DNA from: an uncultured Prochlorococcus sp.
GTDB taxonomy: Bacteria; Cyanobacteriota; Cyanobacteriia; PCC-6307; Cyanobiaceae
Length of the DNA: 48,762 nt
Assembly (NCBI GenBank): GCA_902558895.1
Contig: CACEFS010000007.1
Location: forward strand, 1-48,762
Direction: 5' to 3'
Shown: positions 1 through 8,944 of the stretch, piece after piece
Numbering within the stretch: position 1 is the first letter of the stretch
How the letters are laid out: each line of letters starts with the position of its first letter
Position numbers and translations under genes: made by a program
Notes under the pieces: generated by a model
Seen by the model: the letters and a program-made list of their open reading frames with translations, nothing else
Database searches by the model: none
Told to the model about the DNA's origin: nothing

Positions 1-285
1 ATAAAGTTTGCAAAATTTTTAAGTGAAAACAATATTGTTATGTATAGTGCATACTGGTGCCCGCATTGCCACGATCAGAAACAATTATTTGGTAAAGAGG
101 CAGTTAAAGAATTAAAAGTAGTTGAATGTGCGAAAGATGGTAAAGATAATGAGTATGAGCTATGCCAAAGGAAAGGAATCAGTGGATTTCCTTCTTGGGA
201 AATAAATGGAGAAATAATTAGCGGTACGCGTGACCTTGATGAATTAGCGTTAAAGACAAGCTATCAAGGAGATACTAATTTTTAA
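1..285 (+). CDS. VKOR-family protein, C-terminal thioredoxin-like domain (5' end outside window)
   Basis: The reading frame is open from base 1, so the gene starts left of the window; only about 94 codons are seen. The visible part is a thioredoxin-like domain with a CPHC redox motif (bases 58-69) and a downstream GFPSW, where the proline is the expected cis-proline. Cyanobacteria fuse a membrane-embedded vitamin-K-epoxide-reductase domain to such a domain, making one protein that forms disulfides in lumenal or periplasmic proteins. The membrane part is not visible, so the VKOR assignment rests on this C-terminal domain and on family knowledge; a stand-alone thioredoxin-fold protein is less likely because the frame runs upstream. 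Its end overlaps the end of the convergent nadB by 11 bases. Confidence 0.75.
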   Translation: MKFAKFLSENNIVMYSAYWCPHCHDQKQLFGKEAVKELKVVECAKDGKDNEYELCQRKGISGFPSWEINGEIISGTRDLDELALKTSYQGDTNF

Positions 286-1942
286 TAAATCTTTTTTGAA
301 TTTTTTTATCTAACTGTTGTCTAGTATGGCATTCCCACTTTTTATCTTTATCGGGGAAATCATCTCTATAATGCCCTCCTCTACTTTCTTCTCTAAATAG
401 ACAAGCTTTTAATAAAGTTATAGTGGTTATCTGTCTATTCTTTAAATCAAGTAAAAGATTTAGTGTCCTCCTATTGCGTTCACTAAGTTTTATTTCTTGA
501 TGAAATTTTATTTTTTCAAGAGAACTTAGTAAACCATTTTTTTGTAATTGAGAAATATCGGCTTGAATATTATTTAAAAATTTACTCATATTTGCCTTAT
601 TTCGAGATACACCTAGATTTGACCAACATAGTCTTCTTAATTCATCAATTTTTTCAGAGATTTGAGAAATTTGATCTTCTTTTGGATCTTGAATATTAAA
701 CTCTTTGAATGTTCTATCAAATTTTTTAAATTTAGAAGGTTCATTCAAAACAATTGAAGACATTTTTCTTGCAAAAACAAGACATTCCATTAGTGAATTA
801 CTTGCCAATCTATTAGCACCATGCACACCTGTAGATGCAACTTCTCCAACGGCATATAATCCTCTTCTTGTAGACGAAGCATTTAAATCGGTTTTTACGC
901 CTCCCATCCAATAATGAGCTGCAGGTGCTACAGGAATAACCTCATTTAAAGGATTAACACCATAATCCTGACATCGACTTATGATCGTGGGAAATCGCTC
1001 TACAATTTTTTCTGGATCAATATACCGAAGATCTAAACCAACATGGTCTACATCATTATCATGCATATTTTTCATGATTGCTCTACTTACCTGATCTCTA
1101 GTAGCTAAATCACGATTTTTAAGATTTTTAACTGGGCTTTCGCCATTTTTATCAACTAAAATAGCGCCTTCTCCTCTTAGAGCCTCAGATATTAAAAAGC
1201 AAGGTGCACCATAAAATTTTAAAGCAGTTGGATGAAATTGAACAAACTCTAAATCTTCGATAGCAGCGCCTGCCTTCCATGCAAGAGCAATCCCTTCTCC
1301 AGAAGATTGAGTAGGATTTGTTGTATTTGTAAATAAATGCCCACCCCCACCTGTAGCTAAAACAACAGCTCTTGCTTGAATCCAATATAAATTAGCTCCA
1401 TCAAGAACCTGAACTCCTTTACATTCTTCATTTTCAACAAAAAGTTCAGTTACTCTTACACCTCTACAATGAAGAATATTTTTTTTGTTTTCAATATGAT
1501 CTTCTAGAACTTCAACTAATGCTCTTCCAGTACGATCTTTAACATGCAAAACTCTTCGTCGAGAATGTGCTGCTTCTAAAGTAGTGGCTAATTGATCAGA
1601 ACTTTGGTCAAAAATCATCCCTAAATTCTGCAATCTATTTACACAACCTGGTGCTTCTTTAACAAGCATTTCTACAGCTTGAAAATCACATAGTCCATCA
1701 CCTGCTTTTAAGGTATCATCTGCATGAAGATCGAATGAATCATCTTGTCTAACAACAGATGCTATTCCTCCTTGAGCCCATCGACTAGAAGATATCTTGC
1801 TAGTGTTCCTATTTAAAAGTAGAACTTTTAAATTAGCAGGTAATTCAAGACAAGTCATGAGTCCTGCAGCTCCTGCGCCAATAACAATAACATCCCAATT
1901 ATTTAATGGAATTGGTTCTTGGGAAAATGGAGGCCTTAACAT
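275..1942 (-). CDS. nadB: L-aspartate oxidase
   Basis: This 555-residue flavoprotein oxidises L-aspartate to iminoaspartate, the first step of de novo NAD synthesis, feeding quinolinate synthase (NadA). The N-terminus carries the FAD dinucleotide motif GAGAAG at about residues 22-27, followed by SSRWAQGG (FAD contact), HSRRRVLH, EFVQFHPTA and LRGEGA, all typical of the succinate dehydrogenase/aspartate oxidase flavoprotein family; YAVGEVASTGVHGANRLASN closes the FAD domain. The absence of neighbouring Fe-S or membrane-anchor subunits argues for NadB rather than SdhA. The ATG sits in a TAATG overlap with the stop of the upstream membrane protein gene, so the two are probably translationally coupled. 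Length is normal for the family. Confidence 0.95.
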   Translation of the reverse strand: MLRPPFSQEPIPLNNWDVIVIGAGAAGLMTCLELPANLKVLLLNRNTSKISSSRWAQGGIASVVRQDDSFDLHADDTLKAGDGLCDFQAVEMLVKEAPGCVNRLQNLGMIFDQSSDQLATTLEAAHSRRRVLHVKDRTGRALVEVLEDHIENKKNILHCRGVRVTELFVENEECKGVQVLDGANLYWIQARAVVLATGGGGHLFTNTTNPTQSSGEGIALAWKAGAAIEDLEFVQFHPTALKFYGAPCFLISEALRGEGAILVDKNGESPVKNLKNRDLATRDQVSRAIMKNMHDNDVDHVGLDLRYIDPEKIVERFPTIISRCQDYGVNPLNEVIPVAPAAHYWMGGVKTDLNASSTRRGLYAVGEVASTGVHGANRLASNSLMECLVFARKMSSIVLNEPSKFKKFDRTFKEFNIQDPKEDQISQISEKIDELRRLCWSNLGVSRNKANMSKFLNNIQADISQLQKNGLLSSLEKIKFHQEIKLSERNRRTLNLLLDLKNRQITTITLLKACLFREESRGGHYRDDFPDKDKKWECHTRQQLDKKIQKRFIKN

Positions 1943-2709
1943 TAAACCAATCCACTAAAAGTTGGTTGCAGAATTGCTAAAACAATAAAAATACCATCGA
2001 CAATCAATGTCGTTTGAATTACATAACTAGAAACTAAGAGTGCTTTACCATTGGTATTATTAATTGTGGCATAATCAAAAATTTCTTTTGAAAGAAACCA
2101 AAGTATAAGAGCAACAAAAACAATAATAGATAGTGACTTTATTTGGATAAGATTCTCTGAAGTTTTTTGGAGAATTTGGGGTGCAGTTTCAGAATCTGCT
2201 GTAATAACCTGTTTCCATTGATCCATGATTCCGATTAAAAATATTGTAATATCTGTAGCTGCTGTTCCAAATAAAGAAGAGATATAAAAACTTGAACCTA
2301 TTTTCCAATTAGTACCAAGTCCAATTAAAGCTAATGGGAGAGCTACAGCTTCAACAGGTATGTGAAGGATAGGAAATGGGCTTAACCATCCCCAGAACAA
2401 ACATCCACCAAGCCAACTTCCTGATACACCAAATAATAGTGAACTAACAATAAACCACTTATTTGATCCTTTCTGATTCAAAACAAATGCCCCTAAGAGA
2501 ATAACAAAAGTAAAACAGAGAGCACTTATTGGTTCTAATCTAACCCAAGGGGCTTGAACAAAAATAGGTAAAATTACAAAAAAAGAGGACCATAATCTTA
2601 AAGATATAGGATTTGATAAAAAGCTATTTTCGTATGAATCAACTGTCTTATGCAATTCATAGTTCAACTTATCTTCCACTTCTAAATTTTTTGTAATTAA
2701 TTCTTTCAA
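1942..2709 (-). CDS. cyanobacterial multi-spanning membrane protein (DUF3120-like)
   Basis: A 255-residue hydrophobic protein with a charged N-terminal stretch of about 30 residues and then some six or seven likely membrane spans, including a glycine-rich segment around GVSGSWLGGCLFWGW. It resembles the cyanobacterial DUF3120 family, whose function I do not know; the family name is from memory and should be checked. The start is TTG at 2709 because no ATG lies near the N-terminus; a start further in would cut into the charged leader only. It is the first gene of a two-gene unit with nadB (TAATG junction). It faces the DUF512 gene across a 186-base divergent promoter region. Confidence 0.6.
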   Translation of the reverse strand: MKELITKNLEVEDKLNYELHKTVDSYENSFLSNPISLRLWSSFFVILPIFVQAPWVRLEPISALCFTFVILLGAFVLNQKGSNKWFIVSSLLFGVSGSWLGGCLFWGWLSPFPILHIPVEAVALPLALIGLGTNWKIGSSFYISSLFGTAATDITIFLIGIMDQWKQVITADSETAPQILQKTSENLIQIKSLSIIVFVALILWFLSKEIFDYATINNTNGKALLVSSYVIQTTLIVDGIFIVLAILQPTFSGLV

Positions 2710-2812
2710 TGAATAAAAAATTAGGATTATTTTAATTAATTTAAATAGTGTTTTTAAAAACTGCGAATGCCATATTTTAATAAATTAAAAGGCCCTAATT
2801 TCACACACTTAT

Positions 2813-2840
2813 TTGACATTTTAAAAGTATTTAATACACT
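2813..2840 (+). promoter_or_regulatory. putative sigma-70-type promoter of the DUF512-tolC operon
   Basis: TTGACA at 2813-2818 and TACACT at 2835-2840 are separated by 16 bases, a near-consensus housekeeping promoter, ending 55 bases before the GTG of the DUF512 gene. It lies in the divergent gap to the DUF3120-like gene. It is a sequence match only. Confidence 0.45.
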
Positions 2841-2895
2841 TCGAGTCATATATAAGTTTAGAATAAATATTAAGAAGAATATTTTACATTAAATT

Positions 2896-4305
2896 GTGTG
2901 GCAAGAAATTAATTACAAAGATTCCAATGATCTTTTAGTTCCTAGCATTACTTATAAAATAAATCCTGCTGAAATTGAAAGTATTGAAGCTAATTCCATC
3001 GCTCAAGAAATAGGATTTGAATCAGGTGATTCAATTATTAGTATTAATGGGAGAAAACCAAGAGATTTAATTGATTATCAAATTCTCATTAGTGAAGAAA
3101 TTTTAGATATATCAGTTTTAGATAAAAATCATGAAATACACAATATAAGTATTGAAAAAGATCAGGACGTTAATTTAGGTATTAATTTTAAAGATTCATT
3201 ATTTGATTCAATCAAGCAATGTAATAATAAATGTCCATTTTGTTTTATAGATCAACAGCCAAGTGGTAAAAGAAAAAGCCTTTATATAAAAGATGATGAC
3301 TATAGATTAAGTTTCCTTTATGGCTCTTATCTAACTCTTACGAATTTAAACAAAGGAGACTGGGAAAGAATTGCTATGCAAAAACTATCACCACTTTTTA
3401 TTTCAGTTCATGCTACTGATCCGGCTGTAAGAGAAAAATTATTAAAAAATAAAAAAGCAGGGGTGATCCTTGATCAAATTTCTTGGTTTGAAAAAAACTC
3501 TATTCAAATACATGCTCAAATTGTTGTTTGTCCAGATATAAATGATGGGAATATTCTTGAAAAATCAATTTTGGAACTTGCTGAGTTCTACACTAAAACT
3601 TCTCAGACAGTACTCTCAGTTGCAATAGTTCCTGTAGGACTTACAAAATTTAGGCCTGAAAATGATGGATTGAAATCAATAAGTCCAGAATATGCAATAA
3701 AAACGATTAGGATGGTAGAGAGAATTCAAGCCTCTCTACAAAGTACTCTTGGTACTCGTTTTTGTTGGCTTGCAGACGAATGGTATTTAATAGGTGGTAT
3801 AAATTTACCCAGTTATAAAACCTACGAAAATATGTCACAAGTATCTAATGGAGTAGGATCAATAAGAAACTTTCTAAAGATATTAAGTAAGAAATCTAAC
3901 AACCTGCCAAAAAAAATAAAACAGCCAAAAAAAGTCAGTTGGATTGTTGGTAAATTAGTTTATGAAGCCCTTATTCCTACAGTTAAGAAATTAAACTTAA
4001 TTGATGGTTTAGAATTAAACTTATATGGTTTGCCAAGTATTTATTGGGGTCAGGATCAAGTTGTTACAGGTCTTCTTACTGGAGAAGATCTAATTCACGG
4101 ACTGAAAAATAAGGATCTAGGAGAAGCTGTTTACATACCATCGATTATGTTAAAACTTAATACTGATTTATTTTTAGATGATAAAAATATTAAGGAAGTT
4201 GAAAATCAATTAAATACCAAAATTCACGTTCTTGATGAATCAAATGATATTATTAATACTTTGATTGGTTCATCGAATAACTACAATACTATAAAACATG
4301 CTTAG
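2896..4305 (+). CDS. cyanobacterial radical-SAM-like Fe-S protein with N-terminal PDZ domain (DUF512)
   Basis: A 469-residue protein. Residues about 20-85 look like a PDZ domain (SIAQEIGFESGDSIISING). A cysteine cluster C109-x3-C113-x2-C116 follows, the 4Fe-4S-binding pattern of radical SAM enzymes, then the C-terminal DUF512 region (VAIVPVGLTKFR, FCWLADEWYL, VTGLLTG). It matches the cyanobacterial 'putative FeS-containing oxidoreductase' family (TIGR03279 as I recall it). The substrate is unknown; family members outside cyanobacteria often sit near the GTPase Der, which is not seen here. The start is GTG at 2896, in frame with no earlier ATG. The end overlaps the start of the TolC-like gene by 8 bases, so the two are co-translated. 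Confidence 0.85.
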   Translation: MWQEINYKDSNDLLVPSITYKINPAEIESIEANSIAQEIGFESGDSIISINGRKPRDLIDYQILISEEILDISVLDKNHEIHNISIEKDQDVNLGINFKDSLFDSIKQCNNKCPFCFIDQQPSGKRKSLYIKDDDYRLSFLYGSYLTLTNLNKGDWERIAMQKLSPLFISVHATDPAVREKLLKNKKAGVILDQISWFEKNSIQIHAQIVVCPDINDGNILEKSILELAEFYTKTSQTVLSVAIVPVGLTKFRPENDGLKSISPEYAIKTIRMVERIQASLQSTLGTRFCWLADEWYLIGGINLPSYKTYENMSQVSNGVGSIRNFLKILSKKSNNLPKKIKQPKKVSWIVGKLVYEALIPTVKKLNLIDGLELNLYGLPSIYWGQDQVVTGLLTGEDLIHGLKNKDLGEAVYIPSIMLKLNTDLFLDDKNIKEVENQLNTKIHVLDESNDIINTLIGSSNNYNTIKHA

Positions 4306-5731
4306 AAGAGTAATAAATCCTATCTTATTCTTGCCACTTGCTCTAAGTATCAACTCTGTTAATGTACTATCGAGCGAAACAAAAAATTATATTGATAATG
4401 TTTTAGACGAAAAACCAAATATTATTTTTATTGATTATCAAGAAATAGAAAAAATTATATTAAAGAATCCAGAATTAAAGTCATTACAAAACTTAGTAGC
4501 TTCTGCAAGCTTTAATCTTTCTAGTCAAATTGCTAAAAGATACCCATCCTTAGATTTTCAAGCAAATGGCTTGCCCAAATATGTTGCAGGTAAAAAGTAC
4601 AATACCAATTCACCCACTTATAAAACATCACAATTATCGGCTAATCCCTCACTGAATATCAAATGGGATGTGATTGCCCCACTTAGAGGATCCGAAATTA
4701 ATATTGCTAAAGCAAACTACAAAATTGCAGAAAATAATTATGAGATTAAGAAAAAAGATTTAATTCAAGAAGCAAGAATGAGGTATCACAAATACCAAAA
4801 GTCATATCAAGATATTCAAAATAAAAAATTCACACTTGATTTATCAATTACAAGTTTAGAAAATGCTAAAGCGAAGTTAAATGCTGGAATTGGTACAAAA
4901 TTTGAAATTCTTGAAGCAGAATCTCAATTATCTCGAGATAAACAGTCACTTAATGAAAAGAAAATAGAACATGAAATTAATAAAATTTCTCTTAAGGAGA
5001 TTCTTAATATTAATGGGGATTTCGAAAGTAATAATGAACAAAATTTAATAGGATTCTGGAATCATAGATTGAATAAAAATATTAATGAAGGTTTAGAAAA
5101 AAATCTTTCTTTGAAAAATCTACTTCTTCAAAAATCAATCAAAAATAACCAAGCAAATAGTTTTTTAGCTCAAAATAAGCCAAATATTTACATCAGCAAT
5201 ACATTATCCAGTACATTTACAAAGGGTGAGGCACTGTACGAGGTTATTGACTCTGAAGAATCCGGATCGAATTATACAAATACCATAAGTCTAAATTTTG
5301 CATGGAATATTTTTGATGGCGGTCAAAATAAGAACTCTTACAAATCAAAACTAGCAGATGCAGAAGCTGAAAAATATTCTTACGAAAATCTAAAAAATGT
5401 TTTGACCACAAGTATTAGTAAGGCCTACTTAAATCTTAAATTAAATGAAGAGAAAATAATTTCTTCTCTTAAAGAAATTGAATCTAGCAAAGAGTCTGTA
5501 AGGCTTTCTAGACTGAGATATGATGTTGGAATATCAACTCTAAAAGATGTTCTTGTTAGGCAAAATGAATTAAGTAATGCAAAATCAAAAAATATTAATG
5601 CAATATATAATTACAACTTGTATTTAGATGAATTAGAGAGATTAACTTTTGTTGACCTTAGTAAAAATTGTTTGGATAGTAATAATACTAAAATTAAAGA
5701 TACAGAATCTATTTGCAATATACAAAGATGA
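4298..5731 (+). CDS. TolC-like outer membrane efflux channel
   Basis: A 477-residue protein starting with a basic, hydrophobic signal peptide (about residues 1-25, LFLPLALSINSVNVLSS). Two long repeated alpha-helical halves follow, each with heptad-like coiled coil (for example the LSRLRYDVGISTLKDVLVRQNEL segment shortened as LRYDVGISTLKDVL), the hallmark of the OEP/TolC family; the first half has the matching NAKAKLNAGIGTKFEILEA. It should form a trimeric outer-membrane channel for type I secretion or drug efflux, as its Synechocystis counterpart Slr1270 is thought to do. No inner-membrane pump or adaptor gene is adjacent. It overlaps the DUF512 gene by 8 bases and the phosphatase gene by ATGA, so it lies in a coupled operon. 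Confidence 0.85.
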   Translation: MLRRVINPILFLPLALSINSVNVLSSETKNYIDNVLDEKPNIIFIDYQEIEKIILKNPELKSLQNLVASASFNLSSQIAKRYPSLDFQANGLPKYVAGKKYNTNSPTYKTSQLSANPSLNIKWDVIAPLRGSEINIAKANYKIAENNYEIKKKDLIQEARMRYHKYQKSYQDIQNKKFTLDLSITSLENAKAKLNAGIGTKFEILEAESQLSRDKQSLNEKKIEHEINKISLKEILNINGDFESNNEQNLIGFWNHRLNKNINEGLEKNLSLKNLLLQKSIKNNQANSFLAQNKPNIYISNTLSSTFTKGEALYEVIDSEESGSNYTNTISLNFAWNIFDGGQNKNSYKSKLADAEAEKYSYENLKNVLTTSISKAYLNLKLNEEKIISSLKEIESSKESVRLSRLRYDVGISTLKDVLVRQNELSNAKSKNINAIYNYNLYLDELERLTFVDLSKNCLDSNNTKIKDTESICNIQR

Positions 5732-6528
5732 ATCCACCAAATTTAACTAATAAGCAACTAAGTGAATTGGATTCTTTATTTGAATTAGTTAGTCAACGTC
5801 AGAAGAAAGATTTTGGAAATATTAGCGCCAGCAACAAAGCAGACGGATCATTATTAACAAGTTGTGATTTATGGAGTGACAAAACAATCGTAAATGGCTT
5901 GGCTTCAATAGCTCCTGGAGAGGGCGTCCTTAGTGAAGAAGGGGATAAGTTAATTCCAAACTCAAAAGCTTATTGGGTGGTAGATCCACTCGATGGGACA
6001 ACAAATTTTGCTGCAGGTATTCCTTACTGGTCCATATCAGTAGCAAGGTTCGTTGATGGTAAACCACAATCTTCTTTTTTAATAATTCCTACATTGAAAA
6101 AAAAGTTTTTATCCATTAAAGGCAAAGGGGTTTGGTTAAATAACCAGAAAATAGACCCTAGCCAAAATAATCGTCAAAGTGAATGCATTTCTTTGTGCAG
6201 TAGATCTATAAAAATTTTACAAAAAAAACCAAACTCAGTATTTCCTGGCAAAATCAGACTCTTAGGCGTATCGAGTTTAAATCTAACGAGTGTAGCGATG
6301 GGACAAACTTTCGGAGCAATAGAATCAACCCCAAAGATATGGGACGTTGCAGCTGCCTGGCTTCTATTAGAAGAACTCAATTGTTCTATAGAGTGGTTAG
6401 AAAAAGATCCTTTAAATTTAATTTCAGGAGAAGACCTAAGCGATATAAATTTTCCATTAATTGCTTGTAGATCTATAGAAAAATTTGAAATTTTAAAGCC
6501 ATGGGGCAATTTATTATTGGCAAAATAG
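5728..6528 (+). CDS. inositol-monophosphatase-family phosphatase
   Basis: About 266 residues with the metal-binding signature WVVDPLDGTTNF preceded by GVLSEEGDK (Glu ligand) and followed by KIWDVAAAWLL near the C-terminus, so all three metal-ligand motifs of the Li-sensitive phosphatase superfamily are present. The superfamily includes inositol monophosphatase, histidinol-phosphatase and PAP phosphatase (CysQ); motifs alone do not choose between them, though a soluble sugar- or inositol-phosphate phosphatase is most likely. An in-frame ATG exists 15 bases upstream (5713), but the ATG at 5728 forms an ATGA overlap with the tolC stop and fits better. It is the last gene of the DUF512-tolC operon. 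Confidence 0.85.
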   Translation: MNPPNLTNKQLSELDSLFELVSQRQKKDFGNISASNKADGSLLTSCDLWSDKTIVNGLASIAPGEGVLSEEGDKLIPNSKAYWVVDPLDGTTNFAAGIPYWSISVARFVDGKPQSSFLIIPTLKKKFLSIKGKGVWLNNQKIDPSQNNRQSECISLCSRSIKILQKKPNSVFPGKIRLLGVSSLNLTSVAMGQTFGAIESTPKIWDVAAAWLLLEELNCSIEWLEKDPLNLISGEDLSDINFPLIACRSIEKFEILKPWGNLLLAK

Positions 6529-6612
6529 TTGCATCACAAATAATTGCTTGAAAAATTTCTTAATCAGATACAATAAAAATTAAGTAAAATAAAATATTTG
6601 AAGAAAATTAAT

Positions 6613-7527
6613 ATGCAGCGAAGTTCAACATGGATACTGAAAAGTTTATGGGGAGCTTGTGAGCGATGGAGCAAATCTGACTGTGTTGATTTAAGCGCTG
6701 CATTTGCATACTACACACTCCAATCATTTTTTCCTATTCTTCTGATTTCTCTTTCTATAGCTTCATGGTTCCTTGGAAAACAAGAAGGATTAGATCAACA
6801 AATAATTTCAATTGCAGGTCAGCTTTTACCTCCTTCAGTAGTTGAGTTAGTAGAAACAACATTATTTAATTTGATAGATCAAGGTTTTGGAGCAGGCATT
6901 CTTGGAGCTATGTTTTTGCTTTTTACAGCAGGAAACGCATATCTATCTCTTCAAAGAGGTTCAGATAGGCTTTGGGAGGACGAAATTCCTTCTAAAAAAG
7001 TTAACGCTGCTTGGAGAGTACAAGCTTCGAAGTTTCTCCGGAATAGAGTTGAAGCCTTTTTAATAGTATTCTTTATTGGTTTTTTAATGGTATTAGATCA
7101 GATTAGTGCAAATCTTAGGATGATCCCAAGTAACGTTTTAGAAAATCTTTCAAAATCTAATAATCTTATTTCTGATTTAATATTGAAGTTGCCGCTATTA
7201 CAAGTTGGTAAGTTTGCTATACCACTGATTGGCTTTTCCTTAATGGCTCTTTTATTACAAGCACTTTTACCCAGTAGAAAAGTTCCATTAAAACCACTTT
7301 TACCTGGATCTTTTCTTATTGGAATTGGCCTAACCACTTTGAACCTAGCAGTAAGTAAAAGTATTCTCTCACTTGGAGTAAGATTTCAAGCGTACGGTTT
7401 TATTGGAGGTTTTCTTGTACTTACTTTGTGGGTATGGCTATTAGGAGTGATTTTATATTTTGGACAGTGTTGGAGCGTCGTTATTGCTAGTATGACCATA
7501 GTAAATAAAAAAAGAGATTTTAGATAA
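6613..7527 (+). CDS. YihY/BrkB-family inner membrane protein
   Basis: About 304 residues with roughly six membrane spans and the family features CVDLSAAFAYYTLQSFFP near the N-terminus and LQRGSDRLWE in the middle; the C-terminus has GFIGGFLVLTLWVW. Proteins of this family were once mislabelled ribonuclease BN; they are integral membrane proteins of uncertain function, possibly transporters. A TTG at 6598 would add five residues; I prefer the ATG at 6613, preceded by a purine-rich GAAG. The gene is followed 11 bases later by the zinc-ribbon membrane protein, likely one transcript. Confidence 0.85.
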   Translation: MQRSSTWILKSLWGACERWSKSDCVDLSAAFAYYTLQSFFPILLISLSIASWFLGKQEGLDQQIISIAGQLLPPSVVELVETTLFNLIDQGFGAGILGAMFLLFTAGNAYLSLQRGSDRLWEDEIPSKKVNAAWRVQASKFLRNRVEAFLIVFFIGFLMVLDQISANLRMIPSNVLENLSKSNNLISDLILKLPLLQVGKFAIPLIGFSLMALLLQALLPSRKVPLKPLLPGSFLIGIGLTTLNLAVSKSILSLGVRFQAYGFIGGFLVLTLWVWLLGVILYFGQCWSVVIASMTIVNKKRDFR

Positions 7528-7538
7528 GAATAATCAAG

Positions 7539-7880
7539 ATGAATTATTTTCTTAAAACAAATAAAAATCTTCTAACCTACGCATTAATCATACTTGTGTT
7601 TATTCCAATTTTTGGGATAAATTTTTTCATTAGCTTTGTTGGAAATATCCTACTCCTATTATTTCTAATACCTTTATTATTAATAATTTTAATCTTCATA
7701 GGTTTTAACTCTTACAAATCAAGAATTAATACATGTAATAGCTGTGGTGCTATATCCTTTGGCTTAAGTGAAACTTGCATGAATTGTGGGGCAAATATTG
7801 AAAATATCAGTAATATCAATCAAATTAATAAAAAGCCTAGTAATAGAACTATTGAAGTGAAAGCAGAAGAAATAAAGTAG
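7539..7880 (+). CDS. small membrane protein with C-terminal zinc ribbon
   Basis: A 113-residue protein with two hydrophobic segments (about residues 14-32 and 34-56) followed by a four-cysteine zinc-ribbon-like motif, CNSCG-x10-CMNCG (the two CxxC pairs are near residues 66-87), and a polar tail. I do not recognise a family. The arrangement suggests a membrane-anchored cytoplasmic metal-binding knuckle. It is 11 bases downstream of the yihY-like gene on the same strand and ends 4 bases from the end of the convergent Hli gene. Confidence 0.7.
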   Translation: MNYFLKTNKNLLTYALIILVFIPIFGINFFISFVGNILLLLFLIPLLLIILIFIGFNSYKSRINTCNSCGAISFGLSETCMNCGANIENISNINQINKKPSNRTIEVKAEEIK

Positions 7881-7884
7881 AAAA

Positions 7885-8031
7885 TTAACCTATTCCAATT
7901 TGTCGAAGAATACTTTGTCCAGTAATTAATTCAGTTCCAAGACCAATCAAAATACCCATCATTGCCATACGGCCATTCCAAGTTTCTGCAAAATTAACAA
8001 AGCCAAATCTTGGTTGATTGTCACTATTCAT
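7885..8031 (-). CDS. hli: high-light-inducible protein (Hli), 48 residues
   Basis: A short gene coding for MNSDNQPRFGFVNFAETWNG and onward, with the chlorophyll-a/b-binding helix motif E-x-W-N-G-R-x-A-M-x-G at residues 16-26 and a following hydrophobic stretch (GILIGLGTELITGQ). Hli proteins are one-helix relatives of plant light-harvesting proteins; the Glu and Asn/Arg bind chlorophyll. They sit in thylakoids, protect assembling photosystem II and quench excess energy. At 48 residues it has almost no N-terminal extension. ATG at 8031; 70 bases separate it from the upstream minus-strand gene. Hli genes are usually induced by high light or nutrient stress, but I see no clear element. Confidence 0.9.
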   Translation of the reverse strand: MNSDNQPRFGFVNFAETWNGRMAMMGILIGLGTELITGQSILRQIGIG

Positions 8032-8101
8032 AATTTCTATATTATCTTTATAAATTATTTTAACGTTTTAAGGAAGAATTTATGAAAAATAATAAATTAT
8101 T

Positions 8102-8485
8102 TTATTTAACATGTCTTACACCATCAACAGGTCTATACTCTTCTCCAGTCAATTCCTCGTATACAATAGCTGGCAATCCTGTATCAAACATTGTTTGCAA
8201 TGCTTCTTTTAACATAGGATTCCAGCCTCCAGTACTAACTTTTCCATGTCTTACAGTCCAGTCCCATGTCCCTTGAAGATCTCTGGGTAATCTACCATCT
8301 CTATCTCTTCGTGCGACTAGGTCTAATGATTCAACTAAACCAACAATAACTGGATTTTTACCGTAAGAAGGGGTAAGACTTAATTCAAGTCTCACTGGAT
8401 CTTCTTTAACCATTTTTAAACGAAACCTTGGAGGTAACTTGAGTGATCTTATTACCGCTGAGACAACTTTTGTTCTAAATTCCAA
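8102..8485 (-). CDS. conserved cyanobacterial protein of unknown function, 127 residues
   Basis: A soluble, basic protein starting at TTG (8485) with an amphipathic N-terminus (RTKVVSAVIRSLKLPPRF). It contains distinctive segments such as LELSLTPSYGKNPVIVGLVE, GRLPRDLQGTWDWTVRHGK and PAIVYEELTGEEYRPVDGVR. I do not recognise a named domain, but the composition (many Gly, Trp, Arg, few runs of Lys/Asn/Ile) differs from the drifting AT-rich proteins around it and looks strongly constrained, as expected of a conserved cyanobacterial core protein. It lies 24 bases downstream of the DUF2973-like gene, probably in the same transcript, and 70 bases upstream of the Hli gene. Confidence 0.8.
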   Translation of the reverse strand: MEFRTKVVSAVIRSLKLPPRFRLKMVKEDPVRLELSLTPSYGKNPVIVGLVESLDLVARRDRDGRLPRDLQGTWDWTVRHGKVSTGGWNPMLKEALQTMFDTGLPAIVYEELTGEEYRPVDGVRHVK

Positions 8486-8509
8486 TTTTTTTCCTTAGAT
8501 ATAATTTGG

Positions 8510-8773
8510 TTAATCAGTTGTTGAACCTTTTTCTTCCAGTGTAGAGTCATTGTCATTAGAAAATCTTACTGTAAGTAATTCCTCTTCTGTTATGTTTCCT
8601 GATTTATCTAAAAGTTCTGGATGTATTGTGTACTTTTTTTGTTTAAAATTGGAAGTACCCAATCGTTGATTTTTATTATCGGATATACCCCAACCATTAG
8701 ACATAACTTTAAAAGCTTTCCATACTAAATAGGTTAGAGCTGCAGAATATATTATTGGAAATAGGATAGACAT
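8510..8773 (-). CDS. small membrane-anchored cyanobacterial protein (DUF2973-like)
   Basis: An 87-residue protein with one N-terminal membrane span (about residues 3-24, LFPIIYSAALTYLVWKAF) and a polar tail that contains HPELLDKSGNITEEELLTVRF. The short 'HPE-L-D-G-x-T-E-E-L' tail after a single span resembles the cyanobacterial DUF2973 family; this is recalled from memory and is not certain. No function is known to me. ATG at 8773. It is the first gene of a probable minus-strand unit with the 127-residue protein, and is divergent from the HtrA protease across 171 AT-rich bases in which I see no confident regulatory motif. Confidence 0.65.
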   Translation of the reverse strand: MSILFPIIYSAALTYLVWKAFKVMSNGWGISDNKNQRLGTSNFKQKKYTIHPELLDKSGNITEEELLTVRFSNDNDSTLEEKGSTTD

Positions 8774-8944
8774 CGGACTTATAAATTAGTTAATTATATT
8801 TTTAACATCATAGCCTGAAAAAAAGAAATTTAGCTACTTTAAGTTATTAAATTATTCTCTAGATTCAATAAATTAAATTAGTAGTTATATTTAAATTACA
8901 CTGATATTGTGTATTAAATCTCTCGAAGAACATAAAATTCAAAA

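Noticed and set aside
705-914. Plus-strand ORF opposite nadB
   Set aside because: It is a shadow frame of the strongly conserved nadB coding sequence.
6598-6612. TTG start for the YihY-family gene
   Set aside because: The ATG at 6613 lies close by and fits better; the five extra residues add nothing recognisable.
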